NCBI GenBank assembly: GCA_002395835.1
Contig: DGVD01000008.1
Coordinates: 14,621 to 66,509 of the forward strand
Reading direction: 5' to 3'
Origin: Bacteroidales bacterium UBA4293
GTDB taxonomy: Bacteria > Bacteroidota > Bacteroidia > Bacteroidales > Bacteroidaceae
DNA: 51,889 nt
Part shown: positions 18,096-26,651 of the stretch, piece after piece
Position numbering within the stretch: position 1 is the stretch's first letter
Layout of the letters: the number at the start of each line of letters is the position of its first letter
Made by a program: the position numbers and the translations under genes
Notes under the pieces: model-generated
What the model saw: the letters and a program-made list of their open reading frames with translations, nothing else
Database searches by the model: none
What the model was told of the DNA's origin: nothing

Positions 18096-19481
18096 ATGGA
18101 AAACAATATTCAGCTATATTGGAGCCAGTGCTTATCCTTCATTAGAGATAACATTGCTGAAGAACCATTTAAAACTTGGTTCGCTCCTATAGTACCTATA
18201 TCTTATCATGATAGGGTGCTGACTATTGCTGTTCCTAGTAATTTCTTCTATGAATTTTTGGAGGAGCACTATCTAGACTTGATGAAGGCTGCTCTGAAAC
18301 AGGTCTTCGGTGATGATGTCAGCCTGATGTATGAAATCATGGTGGACAAGAGTAATAACACTCCTATCCATGTAGAATCTACAAATGCCGTATCATTAAA
18401 GCAGAAACCTGTCGTTGATGGTAATAAAATAAAAGCAGAAGAATTATTCAATGATTTGGATCCTCGCTTGAATCCTAGTTATAACTTCAATAATTTCATT
18501 GAAGGTATAAGTAACAAGCTTTCTCGCCAAATCGGTCTTAGTGTTGCAGAGAAACCTGCTCACACTGCTTTTAATCCTTTATTCATCTATGGTCCTTCAG
18601 GTGTGGGAAAAACTCATTTGGTCAATGCTATCGGCACTCAAATCAAACAGCGTTTCCCAAACCTTCGCGTGCTCTATGTATCTGCCCATTTGTTCATGGT
18701 GCAATATACTGATTCTGTAAGGAATAACACCTACAATGATTTCATGAACTTCTATCAGTCCATCGATGTCCTCATTGTGGATGACTTGCAGGAACTCTCA
18801 GGAGTAACCAAGACTCAGAATGTATTCTTCCATATCTTCAATCAATTACATCAGACTGGCAAACAGCTTATCTTGACTGCAGACCGCTCACCTGTAGAGA
18901 TGCAAGGTGTAGAAGAGCGTCTGCTCACTCGTTTCAAGTGGGGTATGCTGGCCGAGATGGAGAAACCCAATGAGGAATTACGCCGTAAAATCTTGTTGTA
19001 CAAAGTTCACCACAATGGCTTGAACATCTCTGAAGATGTAATCAACTACATTGCTCATGTGGCACAGGAAAGTGTAAGAGATCTGGAAGGCATTATCAAT
19101 GCACTGATGGCATACTCTGTCGTCTTCAATAGCAACATAGACATGGCTTTGGCAGAGAAGGTGGTTAATCGGACAGTAAAGTTTGTCAAGAAAAAAATCA
19201 CCATCGAAGATATCATTCAAAAGTCATGCAATGCTTTTGGTGTCAGTGAGGAAGATGTTTATAGCCAAAGCCGCAAGGCAAACATTGTCAGGGCACGTCA
19301 AGTAGCCATGTATCTGGCACAAAAACACACAGACCTTTCCACTACCCGCATCGGTACCCTCATCGGGAAGAGAAACCATGCTACAGTTTTGCATTCCATT
19401 AAGCTCATTGAAGACCAGATAAACCTGATCAAAGACTTACGTAATAAAGTGAACGATATTGAACTGGAACTGAAAAACTGA
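18096..19481 (+). CDS. dnaA: Chromosomal replication initiator DnaA
   Basis: Replication initiator ATPase (461 aa). Domain I at 1-85 (LYWSQCLSFIRDNIAEEPFKTWF...), short linker, AAA+ domain III with Walker A GPSGVGKTHLVNAIG and Walker B VLIVDDLQ, and C-terminal DNA-binding domain IV with the DnaA signature TLIGKRNHATVLHSIK. I chose the ATG at 18096; the open frame extends 55 codons upstream to an in-frame alternative start at 17931, but that stretch is A/T-rich, lacks family similarity and contains the promoter. The NrdJ-like remnant gene follows 10 bp downstream. Confidence 0.96.
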   Translation: MENNIQLYWSQCLSFIRDNIAEEPFKTWFAPIVPISYHDRVLTIAVPSNFFYEFLEEHYLDLMKAALKQVFGDDVSLMYEIMVDKSNNTPIHVESTNAVSLKQKPVVDGNKIKAEELFNDLDPRLNPSYNFNNFIEGISNKLSRQIGLSVAEKPAHTAFNPLFIYGPSGVGKTHLVNAIGTQIKQRFPNLRVLYVSAHLFMVQYTDSVRNNTYNDFMNFYQSIDVLIVDDLQELSGVTKTQNVFFHIFNQLHQTGKQLILTADRSPVEMQGVEERLLTRFKWGMLAEMEKPNEELRRKILLYKVHHNGLNISEDVINYIAHVAQESVRDLEGIINALMAYSVVFNSNIDMALAEKVVNRTVKFVKKKITIEDIIQKSCNAFGVSEEDVYSQSRKANIVRARQVAMYLAQKHTDLSTTRIGTLIGKRNHATVLHSIKLIEDQINLIKDLRNKVNDIELELKN

Positions 19482-19491
19482 AAAATCTAAA

Positions 19492-20166
19492 GTGGCAAAG
19501 AAAACCTATACTCAAGAACAAGCTTTAGAGGCATCCATCCGTTATTTTGAAGGAGAAGAAGCCGTAGCATTGGCCTGGTTGAACAACTATGCCAAACGTG
19601 ATGCAGAGGGCCGGCTCATTGAACTGGTGCCTACAAAAATGGATTGGCACATGGCCAAGGATCTGGCTACTATTTCCACCAAGCCTAGAATAACCGAAGT
19701 GCGTCCTAAAGTCCTGGAATGCGATGTTGTCCGTTTCCAAAACAACAAGGAAAAATGGGTGGCATTTGTAGGACTCCTCGATGGTTATCCCTATGAGATT
19801 TTCACCGGTCTTCAGGATGATGAGGAAGGTATCATTCTTCCTAAATCGGTAGTCTGTGGGCGCATCATCAAGAATTTGGATGAAAACGGTGTAAAACGTT
19901 ATGATTTCCAGTTCCAAAATAAAAGGGGCTATAAAACCACCGTGGAAGGACTTTCTGAGAAGTTCAACAAGGAATACTGGAACTATGCCAAACTCATTTC
20001 AGGAGTATTACGCTACCGGATGCCTGTGGAACAAGTCATCAAACTGGTAGATTCCCTGCAGTTCGACAATGAGAACATCAACACTTGGAAAGTGGGTGTG
20101 GAACGCGCCTTGAAGAAATATACCAAAGACGGTCCTGAAACTGAAGATGCCAACGATGACATTTAA
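19492..20166 (+). CDS. Internally deleted class II ribonucleotide reductase (NrdJ) remnant
   Basis: Protein of 224 aa with a GTG start, 10 bp after dnaA. Residues about 1-60 (TYTQEQALEASIRYFEGEEAV...MDWHMAKDLATI) resemble the extreme N-terminus, and residues about 71-215 (RPKVLECDVVRF..., YWNYAKLISGVLRYRMP, INTWKVGVERALKKY) the extreme C-terminus of the roughly 850-residue adenosylcobalamin-dependent RNR of Bacteroidota. The whole catalytic barrel with radical and redox cysteines is missing; only Cys77 and Cys122 remain. The reading frame is intact across the junction (about residues 60-70), so it may still be expressed, but it cannot be a working reductase. The family assignment is from memory of the family, not a search. 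Confidence 0.72.
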   Translation: MAKKTYTQEQALEASIRYFEGEEAVALAWLNNYAKRDAEGRLIELVPTKMDWHMAKDLATISTKPRITEVRPKVLECDVVRFQNNKEKWVAFVGLLDGYPYEIFTGLQDDEEGIILPKSVVCGRIIKNLDENGVKRYDFQFQNKRGYKTTVEGLSEKFNKEYWNYAKLISGVLRYRMPVEQVIKLVDSLQFDNENINTWKVGVERALKKYTKDGPETEDANDDI

Positions 20167-20527
20167 AAACAGTTACATACACTTGAAAGATTTGCGCTTT
20201 TACGCTTTTCATGGGGTCCTTCCTCAAGAGAAAAGTGTAGGAGCGTATTTTATTTTAAACATTTGTGTGAAGGTAGATGTAGAAAGGGCTGCCCTTACCG
20301 ATGAGCTCTCGGATACTGTGAGCTATGCCGACATCTACCAGATAGCAAAGGAGGAAATGCAAGTGACATCCAAACTATTGGAACATGTTGCTGGCAGAAT
20401 CTGCAAACGGCTCTATCAAGAGTTCTCCAGTGTAGAAGCCGTAGACATCACCATAGAAAAAGAAAATGCTCCGATTGGAACCGGAGCACAAGGATTGGCA
20501 GGCATTACCCTGCATACTATACGTTAA
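20156..20527 (+). CDS. folB: Dihydroneopterin aldolase
   Basis: Folate-pathway aldolase/epimerase converting 7,8-dihydroneopterin to 6-hydroxymethyl-dihydropterin and glycolaldehyde. About 123 aa, the family length. Motifs: LKDLRFYAFHGVLPQEK, DTVSYADIYQIAKEEM, LLEHVAGRI with the substrate-binding Glu, and a C-terminal VDITIEKENAPI. The start overlaps the 3' end of the NrdJ-like gene by 11 bp; an in-frame ATG three codons upstream (20147) is possible. The stop overlaps that of convergent tsaE by 4 bp (TTAA). Confidence 0.93.
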   Translation: MTFKNSYIHLKDLRFYAFHGVLPQEKSVGAYFILNICVKVDVERAALTDELSDTVSYADIYQIAKEEMQVTSKLLEHVAGRICKRLYQEFSSVEAVDITIEKENAPIGTGAQGLAGITLHTIR

Positions 20528-20934
20528 AACTTCAATAGGCGTGAACCGTCTGGCTGCTCTTCAATCTCTACTTTCACTGCATCTAAAGGCAACAAGTCTT
20601 CCACTAGCTCTGGCCATTCTATAAAACAGAGTGCTCCACTGTAAAAGTAATCTTCGTAACCCATATCATAGACCTCTTCTATTTTCTTGATCCGATAGAA
20701 GTCAAAATGATAAATCAGTTCACCCGAACCACTTCTGTATTCATTGACGATAGCGAAAGTAGGCGAATTAATGACATCCTCTACACCAAGACACTCGCAA
20801 ACACTCTTAATAAAGGTAGTCTTTCCGGCTCCCATGCTACCATAAAAGGCAAAGACTACATTATCACCCATATTCGCCACAAACTTTTGTGCAGCCTCAT
20901 TTATCTTTTCTAAAGATTCAATCTTTATTTCCAT
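20524..20934 (-). CDS. tsaE: tRNA threonylcarbamoyladenosine biosynthesis ATPase TsaE
   Basis: P-loop ATPase (136 aa) that drives TsaB-TsaD-TsaE turnover in t6A37 synthesis. Walker A is AFYGSMGAGKTTFIK; the family signature SPTFAIVNEY and HFDFYRI and the C-terminal FIEWPELVEDLLP follow. It is the last gene of a minus-strand cluster (aroA, Cys-rich protein, ABC permease, tsaE), 1 bp after the permease stop. Its 3' end overlaps folB. Confidence 0.94.
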   Translation of the reverse strand: MEIKIESLEKINEAAQKFVANMGDNVVFAFYGSMGAGKTTFIKSVCECLGVEDVINSPTFAIVNEYRSGSGELIYHFDFYRIKKIEEVYDMGYEDYFYSGALCFIEWPELVEDLLPLDAVKVEIEEQPDGSRLLKF

Positions 20935-20935
20935 A

Positions 20936-21742
20936 TTACTTTCTCTTTCTCAAAATCATACAAAATTTTACTATCAGATAAATCACCACTGAAACCAGAA
21001 TGATACAGGCTCCTGAAGGGACATTCCAAAAATAAGAAAAGAATAAGCCACCAAGGCAACTTAAATACCCTATCAGTATGGAAAGCCACATCATTTTCTT
21101 ATAGTCATTCGTTAGTAAGTTGGCTATTCCTTGTGGTATGGTCAGTAACGACAAAACAAGTACGATTCCTACCATGCGCAGGCAAGCCACAATCGTCAAT
21201 GCAATGAAGCCGATAAGCAGATACTCCATGCATTGCACAGGCATGCCCTGTGAGCGGGCAAATTCCCGGTCGAAGGACACATACATAATAGGACGTAGGC
21301 AAAAACTGAAAGCCAGCAAGGCTATCAAAGACAAAACAGCCAATATCCATAGGTCTGCAGTTGTGATGGTCAGGATATTCCCAAAAAGATAGGAAGATAA
21401 ATCAGGAACAAACGAAGGACTGAGAAAACTGAAGATAATACCTACACTCATGCCCAATGTCCAAAAAACAGCTATGGCTGAATCCTCCCGCATATCTTCC
21501 CTATTACTCATCCATTGTATGCCGAAAGCGCTCAACACGGTGAAAACCATAGCCGACCAAATGGGAGAAATACCTAAATACACCCCCAGGCCTATCCCTC
21601 CGAAAGAAGCATGAGTCAACCCGCCACTGATAAAGACCAGACGACGAGTCACGATATAGGTGCCAACAATCCCACAGAGGACGCTAGCCAAGAAACTGCC
21701 AATCAAGGCATTCTGGAAAAAAGTATATTGGAGTATATCCAT
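20936..21742 (-). CDS. Metal ABC transporter permease (ABC-3, ZnuB/MntB-like)
   Basis: Inner-membrane permease (268 aa) with about eight TM helices and the ABC-3 family signature region (GLTHASFGGIGLGVYLG, SREFARSQGMPVQ..., LSLLTIPQGIANLLT). Family members import Zn2+, Mn2+ or Fe2+ with an ATPase and a periplasmic binding protein. Neither partner is nearby; a distant locus must supply them if the system is active. It starts 3 bp after a small membrane protein with a CCGxHxxC motif and ends 1 bp before tsaE. Confidence 0.88.
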   Translation of the reverse strand: MDILQYTFFQNALIGSFLASVLCGIVGTYIVTRRLVFISGGLTHASFGGIGLGVYLGISPIWSAMVFTVLSAFGIQWMSNREDMREDSAIAVFWTLGMSVGIIFSFLSPSFVPDLSSYLFGNILTITTADLWILAVLSLIALLAFSFCLRPIMYVSFDREFARSQGMPVQCMEYLLIGFIALTIVACLRMVGIVLVLSLLTIPQGIANLLTNDYKKMMWLSILIGYLSCLGGLFFSYFWNVPSGACIILVSVVIYLIVKFCMILRKRK

Positions 21743-21745
21743 TCT

Positions 21746-22180
21746 TTAGCTCGTCATTCTGCGTTCACCCACAATGAGAAACACTTCATCTTTCAAGTCA
21801 TCAGGCAGTTCTATAGCACGAAGTTGCAAGGAACGTACCCAGCCTGCCACTTCTACCTCCTTCATGGTATAGAGTACCTCACGGAATTCATCTACTTCCT
21901 CTTCGGTATAGTCGTCTGACGCACGGCCTTGATAACTGTCCAGTTCCTCATCATTATAATACTCTATCTGTCTGCTTACTGCGGCCAGCAGACTGTCTTT
22001 CTCACAAATCTCATGCTGTCCACAGCACTCCATGCTCTGCACCTGCTTGATATTGGGAAATTCTTTCAGTTCTCCACTATCTATTTTCTTCTGAATCTTT
22101 CTATTATTCAAATAACTGAAAAACAGAGCTGTTATTGCCCCTATCAGCAGTAAAGCAACTAAAATAACAACTACTTCCAT
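21746..22180 (-). CDS. Membrane-anchored protein with CCGxHxxC motif, unknown function
   Basis: 144 aa; one N-terminal TM helix (about 2-24), a short basic segment, then a putative metal-binding cluster Cys52-Cys53-Gly-x-His56-x-x-Cys59, followed by an acidic soluble domain (YNDEELDSYQGRASDDYTEEEVDEF...). I do not recognise a characterised family. Its ATG overlaps the aroA stop by one base (TAATG), and the metal ABC permease follows after 3 bp. The cysteine/histidine cluster next to a metal permease suggests metal handling, which is inference. A cytoplasmic C-terminus is likely from the positive-inside rule. Confidence 0.7.
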   Translation of the reverse strand: MEVVVILVALLLIGAITALFFSYLNNRKIQKKIDSGELKEFPNIKQVQSMECCGQHEICEKDSLLAAVSRQIEYYNDEELDSYQGRASDDYTEEEVDEFREVLYTMKEVEVAGWVRSLQLRAIELPDDLKDEVFLIVGERRMTS

Positions 22181-23442
22181 TATTCTTCCACTTCTTCTAT
22201 TGTAAAGCCTGCTGTTCTCAAATCATCCCAAAAATGCGGATATGACTTACTTACAACACCTGGATCTGCTATGCGAATCTCTCCAAATTTAATGCATGCA
22301 GGAGCAAAAGCCATGGCCATCCTATGATCCTTATACGTTTCGATGACTGGATTCTTCTGTTTCCTGCAACTCCCACGTTGCCACATCAGAACGCCCTCTT
22401 CGCCCTCTCCTCCGCGAAGCAAATACCCCAGTTTCGCTAATTCAGTCTTCAAGGCTTCTATGCGGTCTGTTTCTTTGATATGTAGACTTTCTAATCCTGT
22501 ATATAAGAATGGTAAATCCACCAAACAGGATGTCACAATCATGGACTGAGCCAAATCCGGACACTTGGTAAAGTTGAAAAGTTTATGATTGGCTGCAAAA
22601 TGATTATGAAACGCTGTCACCGTATTGTCTAGGCCACTAATCATGCTGCCTTGATCATCAAAACACCATCTACATACACAATCACCCTGTATGCTGTCTA
22701 AAATTAGACCTGGCAATTTAACTCGGTCTTTATGCCTAGGTCCTCTAATCGCTACTATCTCAAACCAGAATGCTGCAGCACTCCAATCGGGTTCCACCGT
22801 AAACTTATCCTTTTTATAAGAATAGGGCTTAGGTTTCACCTCAATGACGGATAAATCATCACTCCACCTCGTTTCAGCACCAAATTGTCGCATCAGTGCC
22901 AGGGTCATATTGATATATGGACGAGAGGCTACCTCACCATCCAACCTAAGCTTCAACCCCGTTTTGAGCATAGGACCTATCATCAAAACGGCAGAAATAT
23001 ATTGTGAACTTACACTGCCATCCATATCTATGGCATCGGTACAAGCCAATTCCTTTCCACGGATTTTCAAAGGTGGATATCCTATTTCTCCCAGATATTC
23101 AATATCGGCTCCTAAAGTTCGTAAGGCATCCACCAGAATCCTAATCGGTCGCTGCTTCATGCGTTCAGAACCGGTAATGATATGTTCCTGGCCGTCCAAC
23201 TGAGACAGATAGGCGGTCAAAAAACGCATACTGGTTCCAGCCCCACCTACATCAATCGTATCGGGCAGCTGAAGTCCAGACAGCATAACATTCGTATCAT
23301 CACAATCCGACATGTTCTTTATCTGGTAATCACAACCACTTAAGGCACGGATAATCAGTACCCTATTGCTGATGCTCTTTGAAGCAGGGAGGTTTATGGT
23401 GGCCCGTATAGGATGTGTAGGCGGTTTTACGAGGTAAATCAT
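22180..23442 (-). CDS. aroA: 3-phosphoshikimate 1-carboxyvinyltransferase (EPSP synthase)
   Basis: Shikimate-pathway enzyme joining shikimate-3-phosphate and PEP (420 aa). Start ATG at 23442 gives the canonical N-terminus with LPASKSISNRVLIIRAL. Further hallmarks: GGAGTSMRFLTAYL, SSQYISAVLMIGP, the PDWSAAAFW segment and the C-terminal KETDRIEAL and DHRMAMAFAP. The frame is open further upstream to 23694, but that part reads the antisense of tRNA-Pro and is spurious. It is the first gene of a four-gene unit with the Cys-rich protein, permease and tsaE. A TAAATTTG -7 box is at 23464-23471. Confidence 0.95.
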   Translation of the reverse strand: MIYLVKPPTHPIRATINLPASKSISNRVLIIRALSGCDYQIKNMSDCDDTNVMLSGLQLPDTIDVGGAGTSMRFLTAYLSQLDGQEHIITGSERMKQRPIRILVDALRTLGADIEYLGEIGYPPLKIRGKELACTDAIDMDGSVSSQYISAVLMIGPMLKTGLKLRLDGEVASRPYINMTLALMRQFGAETRWSDDLSVIEVKPKPYSYKKDKFTVEPDWSAAAFWFEIVAIRGPRHKDRVKLPGLILDSIQGDCVCRWCFDDQGSMISGLDNTVTAFHNHFAANHKLFNFTKCPDLAQSMIVTSCLVDLPFLYTGLESLHIKETDRIEALKTELAKLGYLLRGGEGEEGVLMWQRGSCRKQKNPVIETYKDHRMAMAFAPACIKFGEIRIADPGVVSKSYPHFWDDLRTAGFTIEEVEE

Positions 23443-23463
23443 TCTTTTCTGAATTAGTGGGTG

Positions 23464-23521
23464 CAAATTTACAAAAATAAATGATAAAATTTGGATTGGG
23501 ACGAGGATTGTTGTAATTTTG
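23464..23521. promoter_or_regulatory. Divergent promoters of aroA and tRNA-Pro
   Basis: Minus strand: TAAATTTG at 23464-23471 (aroA). Plus strand: TTTG at 23490-23493, 20-bp spacer, TAATTTTG at 23514-23521 (tRNA-Pro), 17 bp before the tRNA 5' end. Confidence 0.65.
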
Positions 23522-23537
23522 CCACAAATTTCAAGTT

Positions 23538-23612
23538 CGGGGTGTAGCTCAGTCCGGTTAGAGTACGCGTCTGGGGGGCGTGGGGTCGGCAGTTCGAGTC
23601 TGCTCACCCCGA
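23538..23612 (+). tRNA. tRNA-Pro (anticodon GGG)
   Basis: Acceptor CGGGGTG with CACCCCG, D-arm GCTC/GAGT, anticodon stem CGCGT/GCGTG with G-T pairs enclosing loop CTGGGGG (anticodon GGG, Pro), T-arm GGCAG-TTCGAGT-CTGCT, discriminator A. CCA is not encoded. A strong promoter lies upstream and a terminator follows about 30 bp downstream. Confidence 0.94.
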
Positions 23613-23641
23613 CAAAATATAAAGAAAAAACTTGTTCTATG

Positions 23642-23676
23642 AAAAAGACTAAGAGAAAATCTCTTAGTCTTTTTTT
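23642..23676 (+). terminator. tRNA-Pro terminator
   Basis: 15-bp stem 23642-23656 with 23660-23674 (core GACTAAGAGA/TCTCTTAGTC), AAA loop, then a T run. Confidence 0.85.
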
Positions 23677-23834
23677 GCAATATACTATTTCCACTCATCC
23701 TCTACCCGTTTTTGTTCCGCCTTCAACTTGCCATAATCAGACTTTATCATGAATCTTCAACCTTCTTCATGAGAACTTATCAACAACTTCTTTAAAATTC
23801 CTCATTTTTTAGGGTTTCTTCCCTTTTTTTTAAT

Positions 23835-23842
23835 TATATTTG
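23835..23842 (+). promoter_or_regulatory. Promoter -7 box of the receptor/lipoprotein/nuclease operon
   Basis: TATATTTG, 60 bp upstream of the TonB receptor ATG. No convincing -33 TTTG at the expected distance; the T-rich stretch 23807-23831 precedes it. Confidence 0.55.
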
Positions 23843-23901
23843 CGTTCGATAACAAAATAACTATTTTTAACAATCTCTATCTACTTATCAAAAAGAATTA
23901 T

Positions 23902-26631
23902 ATGAAAAAGCATTTAATTCAGTTCCTGATGGTCTGTGTGCTTTCAGTGCTTAGCACTGCAGCATGGGCTCAGACCACCGTGAGGGGTATTGTGGTAGAT
24001 GCCGAAAACGCTGAGCCTCTGATAGGCGCAGCTGTTATGGAAGACGGCACTACAAATGGAACAGCAACTGACATTGATGGAGCTTTCGAACTGACAGTTA
24101 CCAGAAGTGCCACGTTGACTTTTAAGTATGTGGGTTATAAAGACTTAACCCTGAAAATCTCAAAAACCGGCAGCGTTGTGGATCTGGGTAACATTCCTAT
24201 GGAATCCGATGCAGTGGTACTGAAGGACGTGGTCATCACTTCTTCAGTGGCTGTAGCCCGCAAAACTCCAGTTGCCATGTCTCAAGTACCTACCCTCTAC
24301 ATCGAGGAGAAACTGGGTTCACAGGAATTCCCTGAAATCTTGAAATCTACTCCAGGTGTGCATGCCAACAAGCAGGGAGGTGGTTACGGTGACTCCGAAA
24401 TCTATATGCGTGGTTTCGACAACACCAATGTAGCTACCATGATTAATGGTGTGCCTATGAACGATATGGAGAATGGTACACTCTATTGGTCCAACTGGGC
24501 TGGTTTGAGCGACGTGACCCGCAGTATGCAAACTCAGCGTGGTCTGGGAGCTAGCAAGGTTTCCTCTCCTTCTGTGGGTGGTACCATCAACATCATCACC
24601 AAGGGTTTGGAAAGCAAGCGCGGAGGTAACATCTCTTACTCCATTGGAAGCAACAACATGAGCAAAATTTTGTTCACAGTTTCCACAGGTATGAGCAAGT
24701 CAGGATGGGCACTCACCTTACTGGGAGCAAGACAGGAAGGTGATGGTACAGCTCAGGGCCTTGAATACAAGGGTTTCAACTATTTCATCAACATTGCTAA
24801 GAGAATCAACGATGCTCATCAGTTGTCTTTAACTGCTTTCGGTGCACCTCAGGAGCATTATAAGCGTGGAAACAACTCCGCTTTGACCATTGCAAACTGG
24901 AAGATGGTGGAAGAAAAATATGGTGTAACGAACTATCGCTACAATGCAACCTATGGCTTCGACCAGAACGGACAGCGCAAGAGTTCCGATTACAATGTAT
25001 ATCACAAGCCACAAATCAGCTTGAACCACCAGTGGGCTATCAACGACAAGTCTTCACTGAGTACCTCTGCTTACGTTTCTATTGGTCGTGGATACGGCTA
25101 TGCTGGTGAAGCAAACAGCAACTTTGCAGATGCAGACGGTAACACTTATACTTACCAGAGCTGGTATGGTGGCCGATATGGTCAGCTGTACAATACCTTC
25201 CGTAAGGCTGATGGTACTTTCGACTATGGAGCTATCAATGAAATCAATCAGAACAGCCAGTATGGTTCACTCCTCGTGATGTCAAAGTCCAAGAACTATC
25301 ACGACTGGTATGGTCTTCTTTCTACCTTCACCACAAGCTTTGGTAAGCACATTGATTTCTATGGTGGTGTAGACTTCCGTTATTACAAAGGTACTCATAC
25401 CAATGACATCCTTGACCTTTACGGAGGTGAGTATTATATCGATGAGGCACGTGCCACTGTATCTCCTTCTAATAACAGAAGTGCAGCAAGCAGTTCATGG
25501 ATTTATGAAAAACTGGGTGTAGGTGATGTCATTTACCGCGACTATGACTCATACGTAGTCCAGGAAGGTGCATTCTTCCAGGCAGAGTACAACAAAGACA
25601 AACTTTCAGCTTTTGTATCTGGTTCTTTAAGCAACACCACATACTGGCGTTATGACCGCCTGTATTATGATGCAGACCATGCTAAATCTAAGACTACCAG
25701 TTATATGGGCTTCACAGCTAAGGGTGGTGCCAACTATAACCTGAACGACAATCACAATGTCTTCGTAAACGTGGGTTATATCTCTCGTGCTCCTAAGTTT
25801 GCTTATGGTGCATTCATGACTTCAACCACTAGCAACGTTATCAACCCAAATGCTAAGAATGAGAAGATCTTCTCTGTAGAAGCTGGTTACGGTTTCAAGA
25901 ACGACTGGTTCACTGCAAACCTGAATGCCTACTACACTAGATGGTTGGATAAGACCATGACCAAAACCGGTACATTGGATAATCAGGAGACTTACTACAT
26001 GAACATGACAGGTGTGAACGCTCTGCACAAGGGTGTGGAACTTGAGTTCAAGATTAAGGCTACTCCATGGTTGGACTTGACCGGTATGTTCTCTTTGGGC
26101 GACTGGACATGGGACAGCAATGCTACAGGTTATGCATACAATGACCAAGGTCTGCCTCTGACAGCTAAGGGTGAGATTGCAAGCGACGTTATGGCACCAG
26201 ACCATGCATGGGCTATCATTAACCTGGATGGTGTACGCGTGGGTGGTTCAGCACAGACTACTGCAGCCCTCGGAGCTGATGTTAAGCTGGACAAGCACCT
26301 GAGCATCGGTGCCGACTGGAACTTCATGGGACGTAACTACTCTTACTATTCATTCTCAGGTAGCAACTTGAGCATCGGTAAAGAGTTGACCATTGCAGAG
26401 CCTTGGAGAGTTCCTGCTGCTTGCACCGTGGACCTGAACGGACGTTACAAGTTCAAGATTGGTAACCTGGACGCTACTTTCAGCGGTAACATCAATAACC
26501 TGCTGAACTACCAGTACATTCTGAAGGCTTGGAACCCAAGTTCACTGACTACCGCTGCTGATGAAAATAACATCTACTGTTTCTTCAACACCGGACGTAC
26601 ATATACTTTGAGACTTAAGGTTGCATTCTAA
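23902..26631 (+). CDS. TonB-dependent outer-membrane receptor (first gene of a receptor/lipoprotein/nuclease operon)
   Basis: Outer-membrane TonB-dependent transporter of 909 aa. Signal peptide at 1-23, a carboxypeptidase-regulatory-like domain at about 25-105 (TTVRGIVVDAENAEPLIGAAV...), plug domain at about 120-235 (GSQEFPEILKSTPGVHANKQGGGYGDSEIYMRGFDN...), then a 22-strand-type barrel ending in the terminal aromatic LRLKVAF. The downstream lipoprotein sits where SusD would be in a polysaccharide locus, but it is not SusD-like. The nuclease gene in the same unit suggests nucleic-acid-derived cargo, which is inference. Spacing of 20 and 17 bp between the genes supports cotranscription. Confidence 0.9.
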   Translation: MKKHLIQFLMVCVLSVLSTAAWAQTTVRGIVVDAENAEPLIGAAVMEDGTTNGTATDIDGAFELTVTRSATLTFKYVGYKDLTLKISKTGSVVDLGNIPMESDAVVLKDVVITSSVAVARKTPVAMSQVPTLYIEEKLGSQEFPEILKSTPGVHANKQGGGYGDSEIYMRGFDNTNVATMINGVPMNDMENGTLYWSNWAGLSDVTRSMQTQRGLGASKVSSPSVGGTINIITKGLESKRGGNISYSIGSNNMSKILFTVSTGMSKSGWALTLLGARQEGDGTAQGLEYKGFNYFINIAKRINDAHQLSLTAFGAPQEHYKRGNNSALTIANWKMVEEKYGVTNYRYNATYGFDQNGQRKSSDYNVYHKPQISLNHQWAINDKSSLSTSAYVSIGRGYGYAGEANSNFADADGNTYTYQSWYGGRYGQLYNTFRKADGTFDYGAINEINQNSQYGSLLVMSKSKNYHDWYGLLSTFTTSFGKHIDFYGGVDFRYYKGTHTNDILDLYGGEYYIDEARATVSPSNNRSAASSSWIYEKLGVGDVIYRDYDSYVVQEGAFFQAEYNKDKLSAFVSGSLSNTTYWRYDRLYYDADHAKSKTTSYMGFTAKGGANYNLNDNHNVFVNVGYISRAPKFAYGAFMTSTTSNVINPNAKNEKIFSVEAGYGFKNDWFTANLNAYYTRWLDKTMTKTGTLDNQETYYMNMTGVNALHKGVELEFKIKATPWLDLTGMFSLGDWTWDSNATGYAYNDQGLPLTAKGEIASDVMAPDHAWAIINLDGVRVGGSAQTTAALGADVKLDKHLSIGADWNFMGRNYSYYSFSGSNLSIGKELTIAEPWRVPAACTVDLNGRYKFKIGNLDATFSGNINNLLNYQYILKAWNPSSLTTAADENNIYCFFNTGRTYTLRLKVAF

Positions 26632-26651
26632 TCCCAATAGCGTATAACAAC

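Noticed and set aside
23443..23694. Upstream extension of the aroA reading frame
   Set aside because: It translates the complement of tRNA-Pro and covers both divergent promoters; family similarity begins at the ATG at 23442.
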